A stretch of DNA of 64,000 nt from Clostridiales bacterium 1_7_47FAA (GCA_000155435.1 DS990260.1:2132715-2196714); one strand, 5' to 3'; positions 54,714 through 62,890 are shown, counted from the first letter of the stretch. Notes: generated by a model from the sequence alone, not told the origin. Numbers and translations are program-made.

Positions 54714-55100
54714 TCAATGTCCGCATGTCCCGCCATGCCCATGGCAGCTGTGTTCCCCGCCTTCATGGTGATGGTTACACATGGTATCCGGGTCATAATC
54801 CAGGCTGCCTTTTAAGAATGCATCCACAGCCTCATCCGCATTACCGGATGCTCCCGGGTACAGATCAATCCCGGCCTGGGCCAGGGCAACCCTGGCGCCC
54901 CCGCCAATCCCGCCGCAGATAAGCGCTTCCACACCCAGGTTCTTCAAAAATACGGCCAGGGCTTCATGGCCGCTTCCTCCAGTCCCCACAACCTGTGATG
55001 ACACCACCCTGCCATCTTCCGTCTCATAAAGCTTAAATGCCTCACAATGTCCAAAGTGCTGGAATATCTGCTCATTCTCGTATGTTACAGCTATCTTCAT
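54714..55100 (-). CDS. NifX/NifB-type iron-molybdenum cofactor-binding-like protein
   Basis: 128 residues of the dinitrogenase FeMo-cofactor-binding family (MKIAVTYENEQIFQHFGHCEAFKLYE, GVEALICGGIGGGARVALAQAGIDLYPGASGNADEAV). The tail is rich in His and Cys (MCNHHHEGGEHSCHGHGGTCGH) and probably binds metal. No nitrogenase genes are nearby, so a general metal-cluster role is likelier. ATG 55100 has AGGAGGAG upstream and overlaps the DUF134 gene by 29 bases. Confidence 0.88.
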   Translation of the reverse strand: MKIAVTYENEQIFQHFGHCEAFKLYETEDGRVVSSQVVGTGGSGHEALAVFLKNLGVEALICGGIGGGARVALAQAGIDLYPGASGNADEAVDAFLKGSLDYDPDTMCNHHHEGGEHSCHGHGGTCGH

Positions 55101-55473
55101 TACAATCTCCTCCTGATTTGTTATTGCAGCGGCGTCTCTGGCACCGGCGCTTCCCGCAGTCCTTACCGCAGCAGCTGCCAGCATCCGGGCACAGGCTGTA
55201 ATTGCCTCCCCGTATGGCTAACTGCCGTCCATTGACCAGACAGTCCGCCAGCTTCTTCCTGGCGGAATTATAAACCGCCTGGACCGTGGTCCTGGCTACT
55301 CCCATCTGCCCGGCACACTCCTCCTGGGTGCAGTCAAGCAGATCAATGAGCCGTATTGTCTCATACTCCTCCAGTGTAAGCTCCACCCTTGTATCCGCAT
55401 CCTGATCCAATGGACCGAATACTTCTACCGTTGGCTGTGAACAGACTCTTCTGGCTTTAAAGGGCCTTGCCAT
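55072..55473 (-). CDS. DUF134 family DNA-binding-like protein
   Basis: 133 residues: sigma-like helix-turn-helix (LTLEEYETIRLIDLLDCTQEECAGQMGVARTTVQAVYNSARKKLADCLVNG) followed by a Cys-rich tail (CPDAGSCCGKDCGKRRCQRRRCNN) that may carry a metal cluster. The family commonly accompanies NifX-like proteins, as here. The start at 55473 (MARPFKARRV) has AAGGAG 7 bases upstream. It is likely autoregulated through the palindromes at 55513-55558 (inference). Confidence 0.88.
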   Translation of the reverse strand: MARPFKARRVCSQPTVEVFGPLDQDADTRVELTLEEYETIRLIDLLDCTQEECAGQMGVARTTVQAVYNSARKKLADCLVNGRQLAIRGGNYSLCPDAGSCCGKDCGKRRCQRRRCNNKSGGDCNEDSCNIRE

Positions 55474-55512
55474 GCGCATTCTCCTTATCCGCTGCTGTTG
55501 CCGCATTGTTTC

Positions 55513-55558
55513 TGACTTATGTCATTAACTATACAATCATTATTGACATATGTCAATA
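55513..55558. promoter_or_regulatory. DUF134-nifX promoter with two similar palindromic operators
   Basis: Minus-strand promoter TTGACA (55551-55556), 17 bases, TATAGT (55528-55533). The -35 is embedded in the 18-base perfect palindrome TATTGACATATGTCAATA (55541-55558). A second copy TGACTTATGTCA lies at 55513-55524, centres 31 bases apart (three helical turns). Confidence 0.65.
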
Positions 55559-55659
55559 TCTTTTTTGGATTTATCGGCCCTGTTCCCGGAAGCAAACAAA
55601 ACAGAGGCTGCGTCCCCATCAACGCCACCCCTGCCTATAAAAAAATCTCCTCTCTTCCC

Positions 55660-56076
55660 TCACACACAAGAGGGCACAAACACCTGTCCCCTTGCGCCAA
55701 CCAGGTGCCCCAGCCCCAGACTGGTAACCATGGCCTGCTCAATCCCTTCCATCTGACAGGAATCCAGGTGTCCTATGTATTCCTTTAAACGGTTCCTGTC
55801 AATGGTGCGTATCTGTTCTGCCAACACGGTGGAATCCTGCTTCAGCCCTCCCCGCATCCTCCGGATACACACATGGGTCGGAATGGCTGCCTTAGTGGAA
55901 CGGCTGGTGATGGCTGCTACGATGACCGTAGGGCTATACTTATTTCCCACATCATTCTGGATGACCAGGACAGGACGTACGCCTCCCTGTTCAGATCCTA
56001 CCACCGGTGACAGGTCCGCATAATATAAATCCCCTCTCAGGACATTCTGACTGATATTTTTGTTCTCTCTATACAT
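55660..56076 (-). CDS. MazF/PemK-type endoribonuclease, no adjacent antitoxin
   Basis: 138 residues matching MazF/NdoA mRNA interferases ([64 protein letters not shown]). No MazE-like small gene precedes it; the upstream neighbour is niaR. Its ribosome site GAGGT lies in the 3' arm of a hairpin at 56080-56141. The stretch 55559-55659 behind it holds only the DUF134 upstream region. Confidence 0.9.
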   Translation of the reverse strand: MYRENKNISQNVLRGDLYYADLSPVVGSEQGGVRPVLVIQNDVGNKYSPTVIVAAITSRSTKAAIPTHVCIRRMRGGLKQDSTVLAEQIRTIDRNRLKEYIGHLDSCQMEGIEQAMVTSLGLGHLVGARGQVFVPSCV

Positions 56077-56079
56077 AAC

Positions 56080-56141
56080 ATTACCTCACTGATTCATAAA
56101 TGGTGTTTCCTACTGGAGATTATCGCCATTTTTGAGGTAAT
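56080..56141 (-). promoter_or_regulatory. Hairpin covering the mazF ribosome site
   Basis: ATTACCTCA and TGAGGTAAT (9 bases, perfect) at 56080-56088 and 56133-56141, with nested AAATGG/CCATTT (56098-56103 and 56126-56131). On the minus-strand transcript the distal arm includes GAGGT, 6 bases before the mazF ATG. Confidence 0.5.
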
Positions 56142-56147
56142 TAAACA

Positions 56148-56693
56148 TCAGTCCCGCATAAGATAACCTTTTTTATCCAATGCCTCCTCGATAAGATTCA
56201 GATTCCGTTCCTCCTGCGCGGCCACTGTGTGGTAATGACAGCCGCCTGTAAGGGCCTTTAACGGCTGGTCATGGGACTGCTCCATCTGTGCCACGAACTC
56301 AGACGCATCCAGGCGGTTATTGATGATCAGGTCCACGGTAATATGCCCGTAAAGCCCATGTTCCACCGACACATCCAGCACCCTTCCGCCGTAATCCACA
56401 ATGGTCTGTAACTCATCCAGGGTATCCTCCGTGTTATGGTTCACGCGCATTACCCGCATGCATTCCCTGCCGTCCATTTCGGGGCTGTGAAGGATGTAAC
56501 CCTTATAAGTAGACATAATCTCCTTATTATCCGCCCTTAAAAGAGCAATATCCTGCACAATCACCTGCCTGCTGACCCCCAGTTCCCCCGCCAGTTCGGT
56601 TCCTGATACTGGCGTTGTCCTGTCATTCAATATTTCCAGGATATTCATCCTTCGCATTTCACCGTCCGTCATCCTTTTACTTCCCGCCGTCAT
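56148..56693 (-). CDS. niaR: NiaR-type transcriptional repressor (HTH plus 3H domain)
   Basis: 181 residues: N-terminal HTH (RRMNILEILNDRTTPVSGTELAGELGVSRQVIVQDIALLRADN) and C-terminal 3H domain with spaced His residues (VEHGLYGHITVDLIINNR, GCHYHTVAAQ). NiaR family members repress niacin uptake or NAD synthesis genes when nicotinate is present. It overlaps the ECF ATPase gene by 17 bases, so it is co-transcribed with the transporter it probably controls. Confidence 0.88.
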   Translation of the reverse strand: MTAGSKRMTDGEMRRMNILEILNDRTTPVSGTELAGELGVSRQVIVQDIALLRADNKEIMSTYKGYILHSPEMDGRECMRVMRVNHNTEDTLDELQTIVDYGGRVLDVSVEHGLYGHITVDLIINNRLDASEFVAQMEQSHDQPLKALTGGCHYHTVAAQEERNLNLIEEALDKKGYLMRD

Positions 56694-58512
56694 GTCTGCC
56701 TGCCTCCGCCATGTCTAGATCCACTGTGGATTCTACTATATCTGCATCCGCCATATCCGATGCTGCATCCGCCATATCCGATGCTGCTTCCGTCACATCC
56801 GCCGGCTCCGTCACATCCGCTGCTGCCTCCGCCATATCCTCCACCGTCAGGAAACTCCCCTCATACCCCAGGCAGCTGCACAGACCCGTTACATGCGGCT
56901 GTTCCAGTCTTGCCTCACTGAGGACGTCCGTTTCATAGTATACCCGGCTCTTCGGCCCGTCCGCCAGCACACGTCCATGGGCCATCACAATCATGCGTTC
57001 AAAATAAGCGGCGGCAAAATCCATGTCGTGCAGGATAGCCAGGACCATTTTCCCTTCCAGCGCCAGCTTCTGCACAATGCCGCCCAGCCGTCTGCGTCCT
57101 CCTGCGTCCTGCGCAATGGTAGGTTCATCCAGGATCAGCACCTGTGGTTCCATGGCAAGTACGGATGCAATGGCCACCATTTTCCTGTCCGCCAGGTCCA
57201 GGTCATAAGGATTCTCATCCTGCACTGACAACAGTCCCACTGTCTCCAATGCCTTGACCGCGCTCTTTCTGGCAGCAGCCCTATCCATCCCCAGGTTCAC
57301 CGGTCCCACCATTACCTCGTCCAGCACACGGTTCTTAAATATCTGGTCATCCGGATTCTGGAACACATACCCGACCCGGCCGGCCAGTCCTGCCACGGTT
57401 TTCTCCCCGATATCCTCTCCCTGAAGCAGGATCCGTCCGCTGTCAGGTTTCAGAAGCCCTTTCAGCAGCTTGACAAGCGTGGTCTTTCCCGCGCCATTCT
57501 GTCCGATGACGGCAGTGGGCCGCCGGTCCAGTTCCAGATTGAGCGCCTTGATGACCGGGCGGTCCTTGGTGTAGGAGAATCCCAGATTCTCTATGGAGAA
57601 CACGGGGACGGATTCCGGTATTCCTTTTACATCGTCCCCTGCGCCCTCATCCATTTCCCCTGTCCGGCACAGTTTTTCCGGAAAATGCTCCCGCACTGCC
57701 AGGGTCTGCTCCAGCGTCACCGGATAACAATTCCCGTATTTCACGGAAAATACCTTTGCAGCCTGTGTATACACAGGAGGCTCAATCCCCAACGTTCCCA
57801 GATCCTCCCTGGCAAATATCCGCTCCGGGCTGTCATATGCAATCTGTTTCCCCTCATGCAGCAGCAACAGGCGGCTGCAGTAGGATGCCAGCTTTTCCAT
57901 CTTGTGTTCCACCATGATGATGGTAATCCCCGACCCTGCTAGGCGGTCCACCACCCGGAACACCTCCTCGCTGCCCTGGGGATCCAGCTGGGAGGTAGGC
58001 TCGTCCAATACAAGTACTTCCGGCTCCATGGCCAGGATACTGGCAATGGCAACCCTCTGTATCTGGCCGCCCGATAAATCAAATGGGTTGCGCTCCCTGT
58101 ATGGGCTGATTTCCAACAGCTCCAGGCTTCGCTCCACCCGCTCCAGGATTTCCTCCCTTGGCACGCCCAGGTTCTGGAGCCCGAACGCCACCTCGCCAAA
58201 CACCGTGTCCCTGGCCCCGGAGAGCTGGTTAAAGGGATTCTGGAACACCAGCCCTACCTTCTTGCAAAGTTCGGATACCGGGGTCTTGGACGCTTCCAAG
58301 CCGTCAATCATGACCTGGCCCCCGTAAGCGCCGCCGAACATCCCCGGCACCAGACCCATGAATGCCTGGCACAAGGTACTCTTTCCTGCTTTATTCCCAC
58401 CCAGTATCCCGATGAACTCACCTTTCTCCACCTTGAACCCCAGGCCGTCAAGGGCCAGCTTCTCTGTGTGGGGATACCTGTATTTCAGATTCTTAACCTC
58501 AATAAATGACAT
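56677..58512 (-). CDS. ECF transporter ATPase, two fused ABC domains
   Basis: 611 residues carrying both energy-coupling ATPases in one chain. Domain 1 (about 1-230): Walker A GGNKAGKST, signature DLSGGQIQRVAIAS, Walker B VLVLDEPTSQLD. Domain 2 (about 315-530): Walker A GQNGAGKTT and Walker B VLILDEPTIAQD, but the signature is degenerate (DLDLADRKMVAIAS). The last ~50 residues are low-complexity Asp/Ala repeats (DVTEAASDMADAASDMADA). Start at 58512 (MSFIEVKNL) after GGAGGG; it overlaps ecfT by 14 bases. Confidence 0.9.
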   Translation of the reverse strand: MSFIEVKNLKYRYPHTEKLALDGLGFKVEKGEFIGILGGNKAGKSTLCQAFMGLVPGMFGGAYGGQVMIDGLEASKTPVSELCKKVGLVFQNPFNQLSGARDTVFGEVAFGLQNLGVPREEILERVERSLELLEISPYRERNPFDLSGGQIQRVAIASILAMEPEVLVLDEPTSQLDPQGSEEVFRVVDRLAGSGITIIMVEHKMEKLASYCSRLLLLHEGKQIAYDSPERIFAREDLGTLGIEPPVYTQAAKVFSVKYGNCYPVTLEQTLAVREHFPEKLCRTGEMDEGAGDDVKGIPESVPVFSIENLGFSYTKDRPVIKALNLELDRRPTAVIGQNGAGKTTLVKLLKGLLKPDSGRILLQGEDIGEKTVAGLAGRVGYVFQNPDDQIFKNRVLDEVMVGPVNLGMDRAAARKSAVKALETVGLLSVQDENPYDLDLADRKMVAIASVLAMEPQVLILDEPTIAQDAGGRRRLGGIVQKLALEGKMVLAILHDMDFAAAYFERMIVMAHGRVLADGPKSRVYYETDVLSEARLEQPHVTGLCSCLGYEGSFLTVEDMAEAAADVTEPADVTEAASDMADAASDMADADIVESTVDLDMAEAGRHDGGK

Positions 58513-59275
58513 GGACTGCCCTCCATCCAACGGCACATACAATGAGAAGGGCCATGACCGCCGCGAAAAGCCTGTCCCTTCTTCCCATCTTCCCGTCCGT
58601 CAGGAATGTCTTCTTTTCCTTTGAATCAAATCCCCTGACCTCCAGTGCAATGGCCCTTTCCCTTGTATTGATCAGGGAGCTGCTGACTACGGGAGCAATG
58701 AGCGGGATGAATGCCTTGGCCCTCACAAGCAGGTTTCCCTCTGTTTCCATTCCCCTGCTTCTCTGGGCATCCATGATGGTATTCATGGTCCCCGTCATCT
58801 GGGGTATGATCTGGAATACGGAACTGATCATATATCCGAATCTAGGCGGAAATCCAATCTGCTCCAGGTCATCCACCAGTTCGGCCGGCTTGGTGGACAG
58901 CACGAACACCGCAAATGCCAGCAGCATGTTAAGGATATTAAACCCGATACCTGCCGCATACCGGATGCCTTCCCGGTAGAACTGGAGCGGCCCCAGCGCG
59001 AACAGCACATTCTGGTTGGCCCTGTTGAACAGACCGTGGATCAGGAACACCGTGGCAATGATGGTAAAGGAAAATGCAATCAGCGGGAAGACCCTGGATA
59101 TAATCTTCCCACTGACCAAAAGACACAGGCTGACCCCGATGGACACCGCAAACATCCAAAGGGAACCAGCAATCAAAGGAACGCTGACCGCCGCCAGGAT
59201 ATAAGATAATTTTGCAAATGGATGGAGCCTCGTCAGGTATGTATCCTGCTCCACATAAAGGCTTATATTCTTCAT
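58499..59275 (-). CDS. ecfT: ECF transporter transmembrane protein EcfT
   Basis: 258 residues, several membrane segments (LSYILAAVSVPLIAGSLWMFAVSIGVSLCLLV, VFPLIAFSFTIIATVFLI), with the coupling motifs DAQRSRG and INTRERAIALEVRG facing the ATPases. It is encoded between the S component and the ATPase genes. Confidence 0.92.
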   Translation of the reverse strand: MKNISLYVEQDTYLTRLHPFAKLSYILAAVSVPLIAGSLWMFAVSIGVSLCLLVSGKIISRVFPLIAFSFTIIATVFLIHGLFNRANQNVLFALGPLQFYREGIRYAAGIGFNILNMLLAFAVFVLSTKPAELVDDLEQIGFPPRFGYMISSVFQIIPQMTGTMNTIMDAQRSRGMETEGNLLVRAKAFIPLIAPVVSSSLINTRERAIALEVRGFDSKEKKTFLTDGKMGRRDRLFAAVMALLIVCAVGWRAVHVIY

Positions 59276-59326
59276 ACAGGTACCATTTCCTTCCTCATCG
59301 TTTCCTTCCTTATCATATCCTTACCG

Positions 59327-59935
59327 TCAGTCCAGGCTCTCCACCTTATTATCCACATCATACATGGATGTAAGCTTGCCTGGCAGCCCCTTCACAATGG
59401 CGTATACCACCAGGATGGTAATCAGCTTATCCGGCACATCCACCACCACTTCATCCAGAAGCGACCCAAGGAAAACCGGCATCCCGGAAGCCTGGGACCA
59501 TGCAAATACAGCATCCCCCCATACATTGCCCGTGGTACCGCCCCAGAAGATGATGTTAAGGGGTGTGGAAATCACCACTGCGGCCAGTCCGGCCACGCAG
59601 GCTGAAAGAATCGCCCCCGGCAGCTTTTTCATCTGTCCCAGCCGGGCCATGATTCCCACTGCCACTCCGATTCCAAGGCTGGTAAGCGCATAAACCAGCG
59701 TTATGGTATCCCCTGTGGTAAAGCCGTAAATCAGGTTATTGGCAGCGCCGCACACAGCGCCGATGACCGGCCCGCCAAGGACGGCGCCAATGCAGGTTCC
59801 GATGGAATCCAGCCACAGCGGCAGCTTCAGCACGGATGCAAACAGCTTTCCAAGATAGTTGATCCCGATACATGCCGGAATCAGCACAAAACAGGCTGCG
59901 TTTAATTTTGTCTTAAATAAATGGTTCATACTCAA
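59327..59935 (-). CDS. ECF transporter substrate-specific (S) component
   Basis: 202-residue membrane protein with about six segments (LNAACFVLIPACIGINYLGKLFASVLKLPLWLDSIGTCIGAVLGGPVIGAVCGAANNLIYGF). It is the first gene of the S-T-A-niaR operon. The binding pocket gives no ligand by eye; the niaR neighbour and operator suggest nicotinate or a related pyridine (inference). GGGAGG precedes the ATG. Confidence 0.85.
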   Translation of the reverse strand: MSMNHLFKTKLNAACFVLIPACIGINYLGKLFASVLKLPLWLDSIGTCIGAVLGGPVIGAVCGAANNLIYGFTTGDTITLVYALTSLGIGVAVGIMARLGQMKKLPGAILSACVAGLAAVVISTPLNIIFWGGTTGNVWGDAVFAWSQASGMPVFLGSLLDEVVVDVPDKLITILVVYAIVKGLPGKLTSMYDVDNKVESLD

Positions 59936-59964
59936 TCCTCCCTGGTTTTTATACTATCCAGAGG

Positions 59965-59993
59965 ATTTTAACGCAAATATACTGTCTTGTCAA
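59965..59993 (-). promoter_or_regulatory. Promoter of the ECF-niaR operon
   Basis: Minus strand TTGACA (59988-59993), 17 bases, TAAAAT (59965-59970). The -35 falls inside one arm of the operator. Confidence 0.75.
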
Positions 59994-60019
59994 CCAAATG
60001 TCAGGTGACAAGACAGTAT
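59979..60019. promoter_or_regulatory. Probable NiaR operator
   Basis: ATACTGTCTTGTCA (59979-59992) and TGACAAGACAGTAT (60006-60019) form a perfect 14-base inverted repeat with a 13-base spacer, overlapping the -35 of the ECF-niaR promoter. The position is ideal for repression. Confidence 0.75.
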
Positions 60020-60041
60020 CGTTTCCCGATGCTGCGTGTTA

Positions 60042-60150
60042 AGTCCGTTCCTTTCCATCTGTCCGCAGGTTTCAGTCCGTTCCTTTCCATCCGTCCGCAG
60101 GTTTCAGTCCGGCCCTCCCCAATCCATCCGCAGGCTTCAGTCCATCCCTT
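60042..60150. repeat. Degenerate ~32-bp tandem repeat derived from the hydrogenase 3' end
   Basis: Units begin at 60042, 60074, 60106 and (partial) 60139. The first two are 32 bases and almost identical, the third is 33 and diverged, and the last overlaps the hydrogenase stop codon. Confidence 0.75.
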
Positions 60151-61522
60151 CCCCATTAAGCTGCCCGCTCCTGTCCCTATAACAGGTATGCAGCATCTTC
60201 TCAGCCAGTCCGCTTAAGGGTTTTCCATAAAATTCGCTGTACAGCGCCTTAATCTCTTCATTCTCATGGCTCAGGCGTACCTTCATGGCGCCGTCCCTCT
60301 TATAGAGGCTGTCAATCCGCTTCTGCCGCAGGGCATCCCCTTCAAACTTCTTATCCTTGGGCTGTCCGCCTCCGCCGATGCATCCGCCCGGACATGTCAT
60401 GACTTCCACGAAATGGTACTGCTTTTCCCCTTCCTTCATCTGCTCCAGGAACCTGCGCAGGCTGGCGGTTCCGTACACCACCGCAACATTTACCGTCATG
60501 CCGCCCACCTGCAGGCTGGCTTCCTTTACTGCCTCCATTCCCCTTACAGATTCTAACTGGTAGAGCACGGCAGGCGCCTTGTCCCCTGTTATATACTCAT
60601 AGGCCGTGCGCAGGGCCGCCTCCATCACTCCGCCTGTATTGCCGAAGATGACCCCGGCTCCGGAGCCCTGGCCCATAAGCCTGTCATAATCAGAATCCTC
60701 CAGGGCTGAAAAATCAATATTCTTCATCCTGGCCCACTGGGCCAGCTCCCTGGTGGTGATTACATAATCCATGTCCCGCATATCCTCAATACCAAGGTAC
60801 TGCCCTGCCGCATTCATCTCCTGCCTGCGGATTTCATACTTCTTGGCCGTACACGGGGTAACTGCCACATTGACAATCCTCTTGGGGTCAATGCCCATTT
60901 TCTGTGCAAAATAAGTCTTAATGGTCGGCCCCTGCATGCCAATCGGGCTCTTGGCAGAGGAGATGTGGGGGAGCATTTCAGGATAATAGATTTCCGCAAA
61001 CTTCACCCAAGCAGGACAGCAGCTGGTAAACTGGGGCAGCGGCCTGTCTCCCGTGGTAATCCGTTCAATCAGCTCACTGGCCTCCTCCATGATGGTCAGG
61101 TCAGCCGCAAAGTTGGTATCCAGCACATAATCCACACCCAGGGCGCGCAGCAGAGCCACCATCTTCCCCTGGACAAAGCTGCCGTCCTCCATGCCGAATT
61201 CCTCTCCCAGCGCAGCGCGCACCGAAGGTGAGGTAGACACCACCACCACTTTTTCCGGGTCCATGATATCAGCGGCCACCATGCCATATTCAGGCTGTTC
61301 CCGGATGCTCTCCACCGGACAGACATTGGCGCACTGGCCGCAGTTGATACAGACAGCCCTGTCCCCGGTCCTTAACAGGTCATAGGTCCCAAGGACGCCG
61401 ATGTAATCACGGCACATGTCACGGCATTGGCCGCACTTGATACATCTGGATTCCTCCCTGAAGATGGAAACATTTTCCTTGTCAATGGGTACCCTTACTT
61501 CCGGTGATAAATGTTTACTCAT
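60137..61522 (-). CDS. [FeFe]-hydrogenase catalytic protein with two 4Fe-4S clusters
   Basis: 461 residues. An N-terminal ferredoxin-like part has two CxxCxxC...CP-type clusters (CIKCGQCRDMC, CINCGQCANVCP). H-cluster motifs: FTSCCPAWVKFAE, VTPCTAKKYE (the usual Met of MPC is Thr), and EVMTCPGGCIGGGGQP. No extra N-terminal domains or NuoEF-like partners are nearby, so it is a short stand-alone form. It reduces protons or oxidises hydrogen, or may have a sensory role; maturases HydEFG are not in the window. Confidence 0.93.
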   Translation of the reverse strand: MSKHLSPEVRVPIDKENVSIFREESRCIKCGQCRDMCRDYIGVLGTYDLLRTGDRAVCINCGQCANVCPVESIREQPEYGMVAADIMDPEKVVVVSTSPSVRAALGEEFGMEDGSFVQGKMVALLRALGVDYVLDTNFAADLTIMEEASELIERITTGDRPLPQFTSCCPAWVKFAEIYYPEMLPHISSAKSPIGMQGPTIKTYFAQKMGIDPKRIVNVAVTPCTAKKYEIRRQEMNAAGQYLGIEDMRDMDYVITTRELAQWARMKNIDFSALEDSDYDRLMGQGSGAGVIFGNTGGVMEAALRTAYEYITGDKAPAVLYQLESVRGMEAVKEASLQVGGMTVNVAVVYGTASLRRFLEQMKEGEKQYHFVEVMTCPGGCIGGGGQPKDKKFEGDALRQKRIDSLYKRDGAMKVRLSHENEEIKALYSEFYGKPLSGLAEKMLHTCYRDRSGQLNGEGMD

Positions 61523-61585
61523 AGCTTTTACCTCACACTTTCTCTGTTGTATTGTTTGTGGTAATTCCGTGCAATCCTAATATTA

Positions 61586-61614
61586 ATAATAATTACTATT
61601 ATTGTATTTGTCAA
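61586..61614 (-). promoter_or_regulatory. Promoter of the hydrogenase gene
   Basis: Minus strand TTGACA (61609-61614), 17 bases, TATTAT (61586-61591), near-consensus. Confidence 0.75.
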
Positions 61615-61720
61615 CCACTTTTGGCTTTTTTTCTCATCTGCACAAAAAACAGGAGGGTCCGGATCAGGCAACAGGAAAACCATCGCCAGATCAGAACACT
61701 CCTGCTCTATCTCAAATATC

Positions 61721-61775
61721 AATCCATCCGCTATTAATCCGTCCGCTATTAATCCGTCCGCTATTAATCCATCCG
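61721..61775. repeat. 15-bp tandem repeat
   Basis: Units AATCC(A/G)TCCGCTATT at 61721, 61736 and 61751 plus a partial fourth at 61766, between the lysR stop and the hydrogenase promoter. A 124-codon minus-strand frame across it is not considered a gene. Confidence 0.8.
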
Positions 61776-61841
61776 CCGCCTGGTTGTGCCTGTGCACCGT
61801 CCATACCGATTGGCCGGTCATATCTTCCCCTGTCATGGATC

Positions 61842-62717
61842 CTATTGCAGTTCCCTGCATATCTCCCTGTAAACATCCCCATATATACTGCCTTTGTTCC
61901 ATATAAAAGCAAAATCATGCTCCATCTGGAAATCCCGCAGCTGCAGTTCACGGATCCTGCCGTCCTCAATCCCCTCTTCCACCGCGGTCCTGTAAAGGAA
62001 GGTGACGCCAGCGTCCTTCTCCAGCAGCTGGAGGATTACATGCATACTCCCAACCTCGGTCATATGGGCAAAATCCGTCAGCCGGATATTCTTTATCTCC
62101 AGGTTCTTCTCCAGTATATCCCTTGTCCCCGACCCCGGCTCCCGGATCAGGAGATGCTCCCCTAACAGGTCCTTAAGCTGCCCAGGCTCACGCTTAAACC
62201 GGTGGCAGGAAGCGCACACCGGGATAAATGGCTCGGTCCGGTACACCAGGGAATCGTAGATACGCTCATCATAGTACCCCTCCACCATGGCAAACTGGAT
62301 ATCCCCGTTTGAAAGCTTATGAAGAAGCTCATCCGTGTTGCCGATGGATACCCGGATATCCGCGTCCGGATGCCGGTGTATATAAGAAGCCAGGGGCGTG
62401 GATATGACTGACTCCCCAATAGTCCTTGTGGTCCCAAACCTCAAGGTAGGGGCCTGCTCCGGAACGCAGGCCAGCAGCTCCTTCAGGTGGGCCTCGTCAT
62501 TCTTGAGCGTGGTGGCTGCCTGGAGCAGCCTTTCACCTGCCGGGGAAAGATGTACCTTCTTCCCCTCACTGATAAACAGCCTGACCCCATAAAGCGTTTC
62601 CAGATACCGTATATGCTGCGATACGGCTGGCTGTGTAATGTGCAGCTCCTCAGCGGCCTTAGTGTAATTCATATGCCTGCATACGGCAAGAAATGTGTAA
62701 ACCCTGAAATCCAGCAT
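61842..62717 (-). CDS. LysR-family transcriptional regulator
   Basis: 291 residues: HTH (MLDFRVYTFLAVCRHMNYTKAAEELHITQPAVSQHIRYLETLYGVRLF) followed by the substrate-binding domain (LRFGTTRTIGESVISTPLASY, LIREPGSGTRDILEKNL). It is divergent from the YeiH-type gene, the usual layout for LysR regulators of the YeiE/CysB-like group that respond to sulfur compounds. The start at 62717 follows AAAGGGGA; the longer frame has no site. Confidence 0.92.
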   Translation of the reverse strand: MLDFRVYTFLAVCRHMNYTKAAEELHITQPAVSQHIRYLETLYGVRLFISEGKKVHLSPAGERLLQAATTLKNDEAHLKELLACVPEQAPTLRFGTTRTIGESVISTPLASYIHRHPDADIRVSIGNTDELLHKLSNGDIQFAMVEGYYDERIYDSLVYRTEPFIPVCASCHRFKREPGQLKDLLGEHLLIREPGSGTRDILEKNLEIKNIRLTDFAHMTEVGSMHVILQLLEKDAGVTFLYRTAVEEGIEDGRIRELQLRDFQMEHDFAFIWNKGSIYGDVYREICRELQ

Positions 62718-62757
62718 GATCCAAATCCCCTTTATCCACCTATATTTCCAACGTATT

Positions 62758-62832
62758 TTATGCTTATTCCTTATCATAACATAACTTTATCAAAATATAA
62801 ATATATATAATTTTACTTTATGCTTTCCATAA
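62758..62832. promoter_or_regulatory. LysR-type operator candidates
   Basis: Two inverted repeats with the same half site: TTATG-N12-CATAA at 62758-62779 and TTATG-CTTTC-CATAA at 62818-62832. The inner TATG-N5-CATA of the second fits the T-N11-A rule. Confidence 0.5.
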
Positions 62833-62890
62833 GTTACCATGTATTCCAGGTTACACCAATACATACCGATATTTTGAGGAGGAAAAAGGA

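Noticed and set aside
61528..61902. 124-codon frame over the 15-bp tandem repeat
   Set aside because: It overlaps the lysR 3' end and the hydrogenase promoter; the ADGLI repeats are translated DNA repeat, with no ribosome site.
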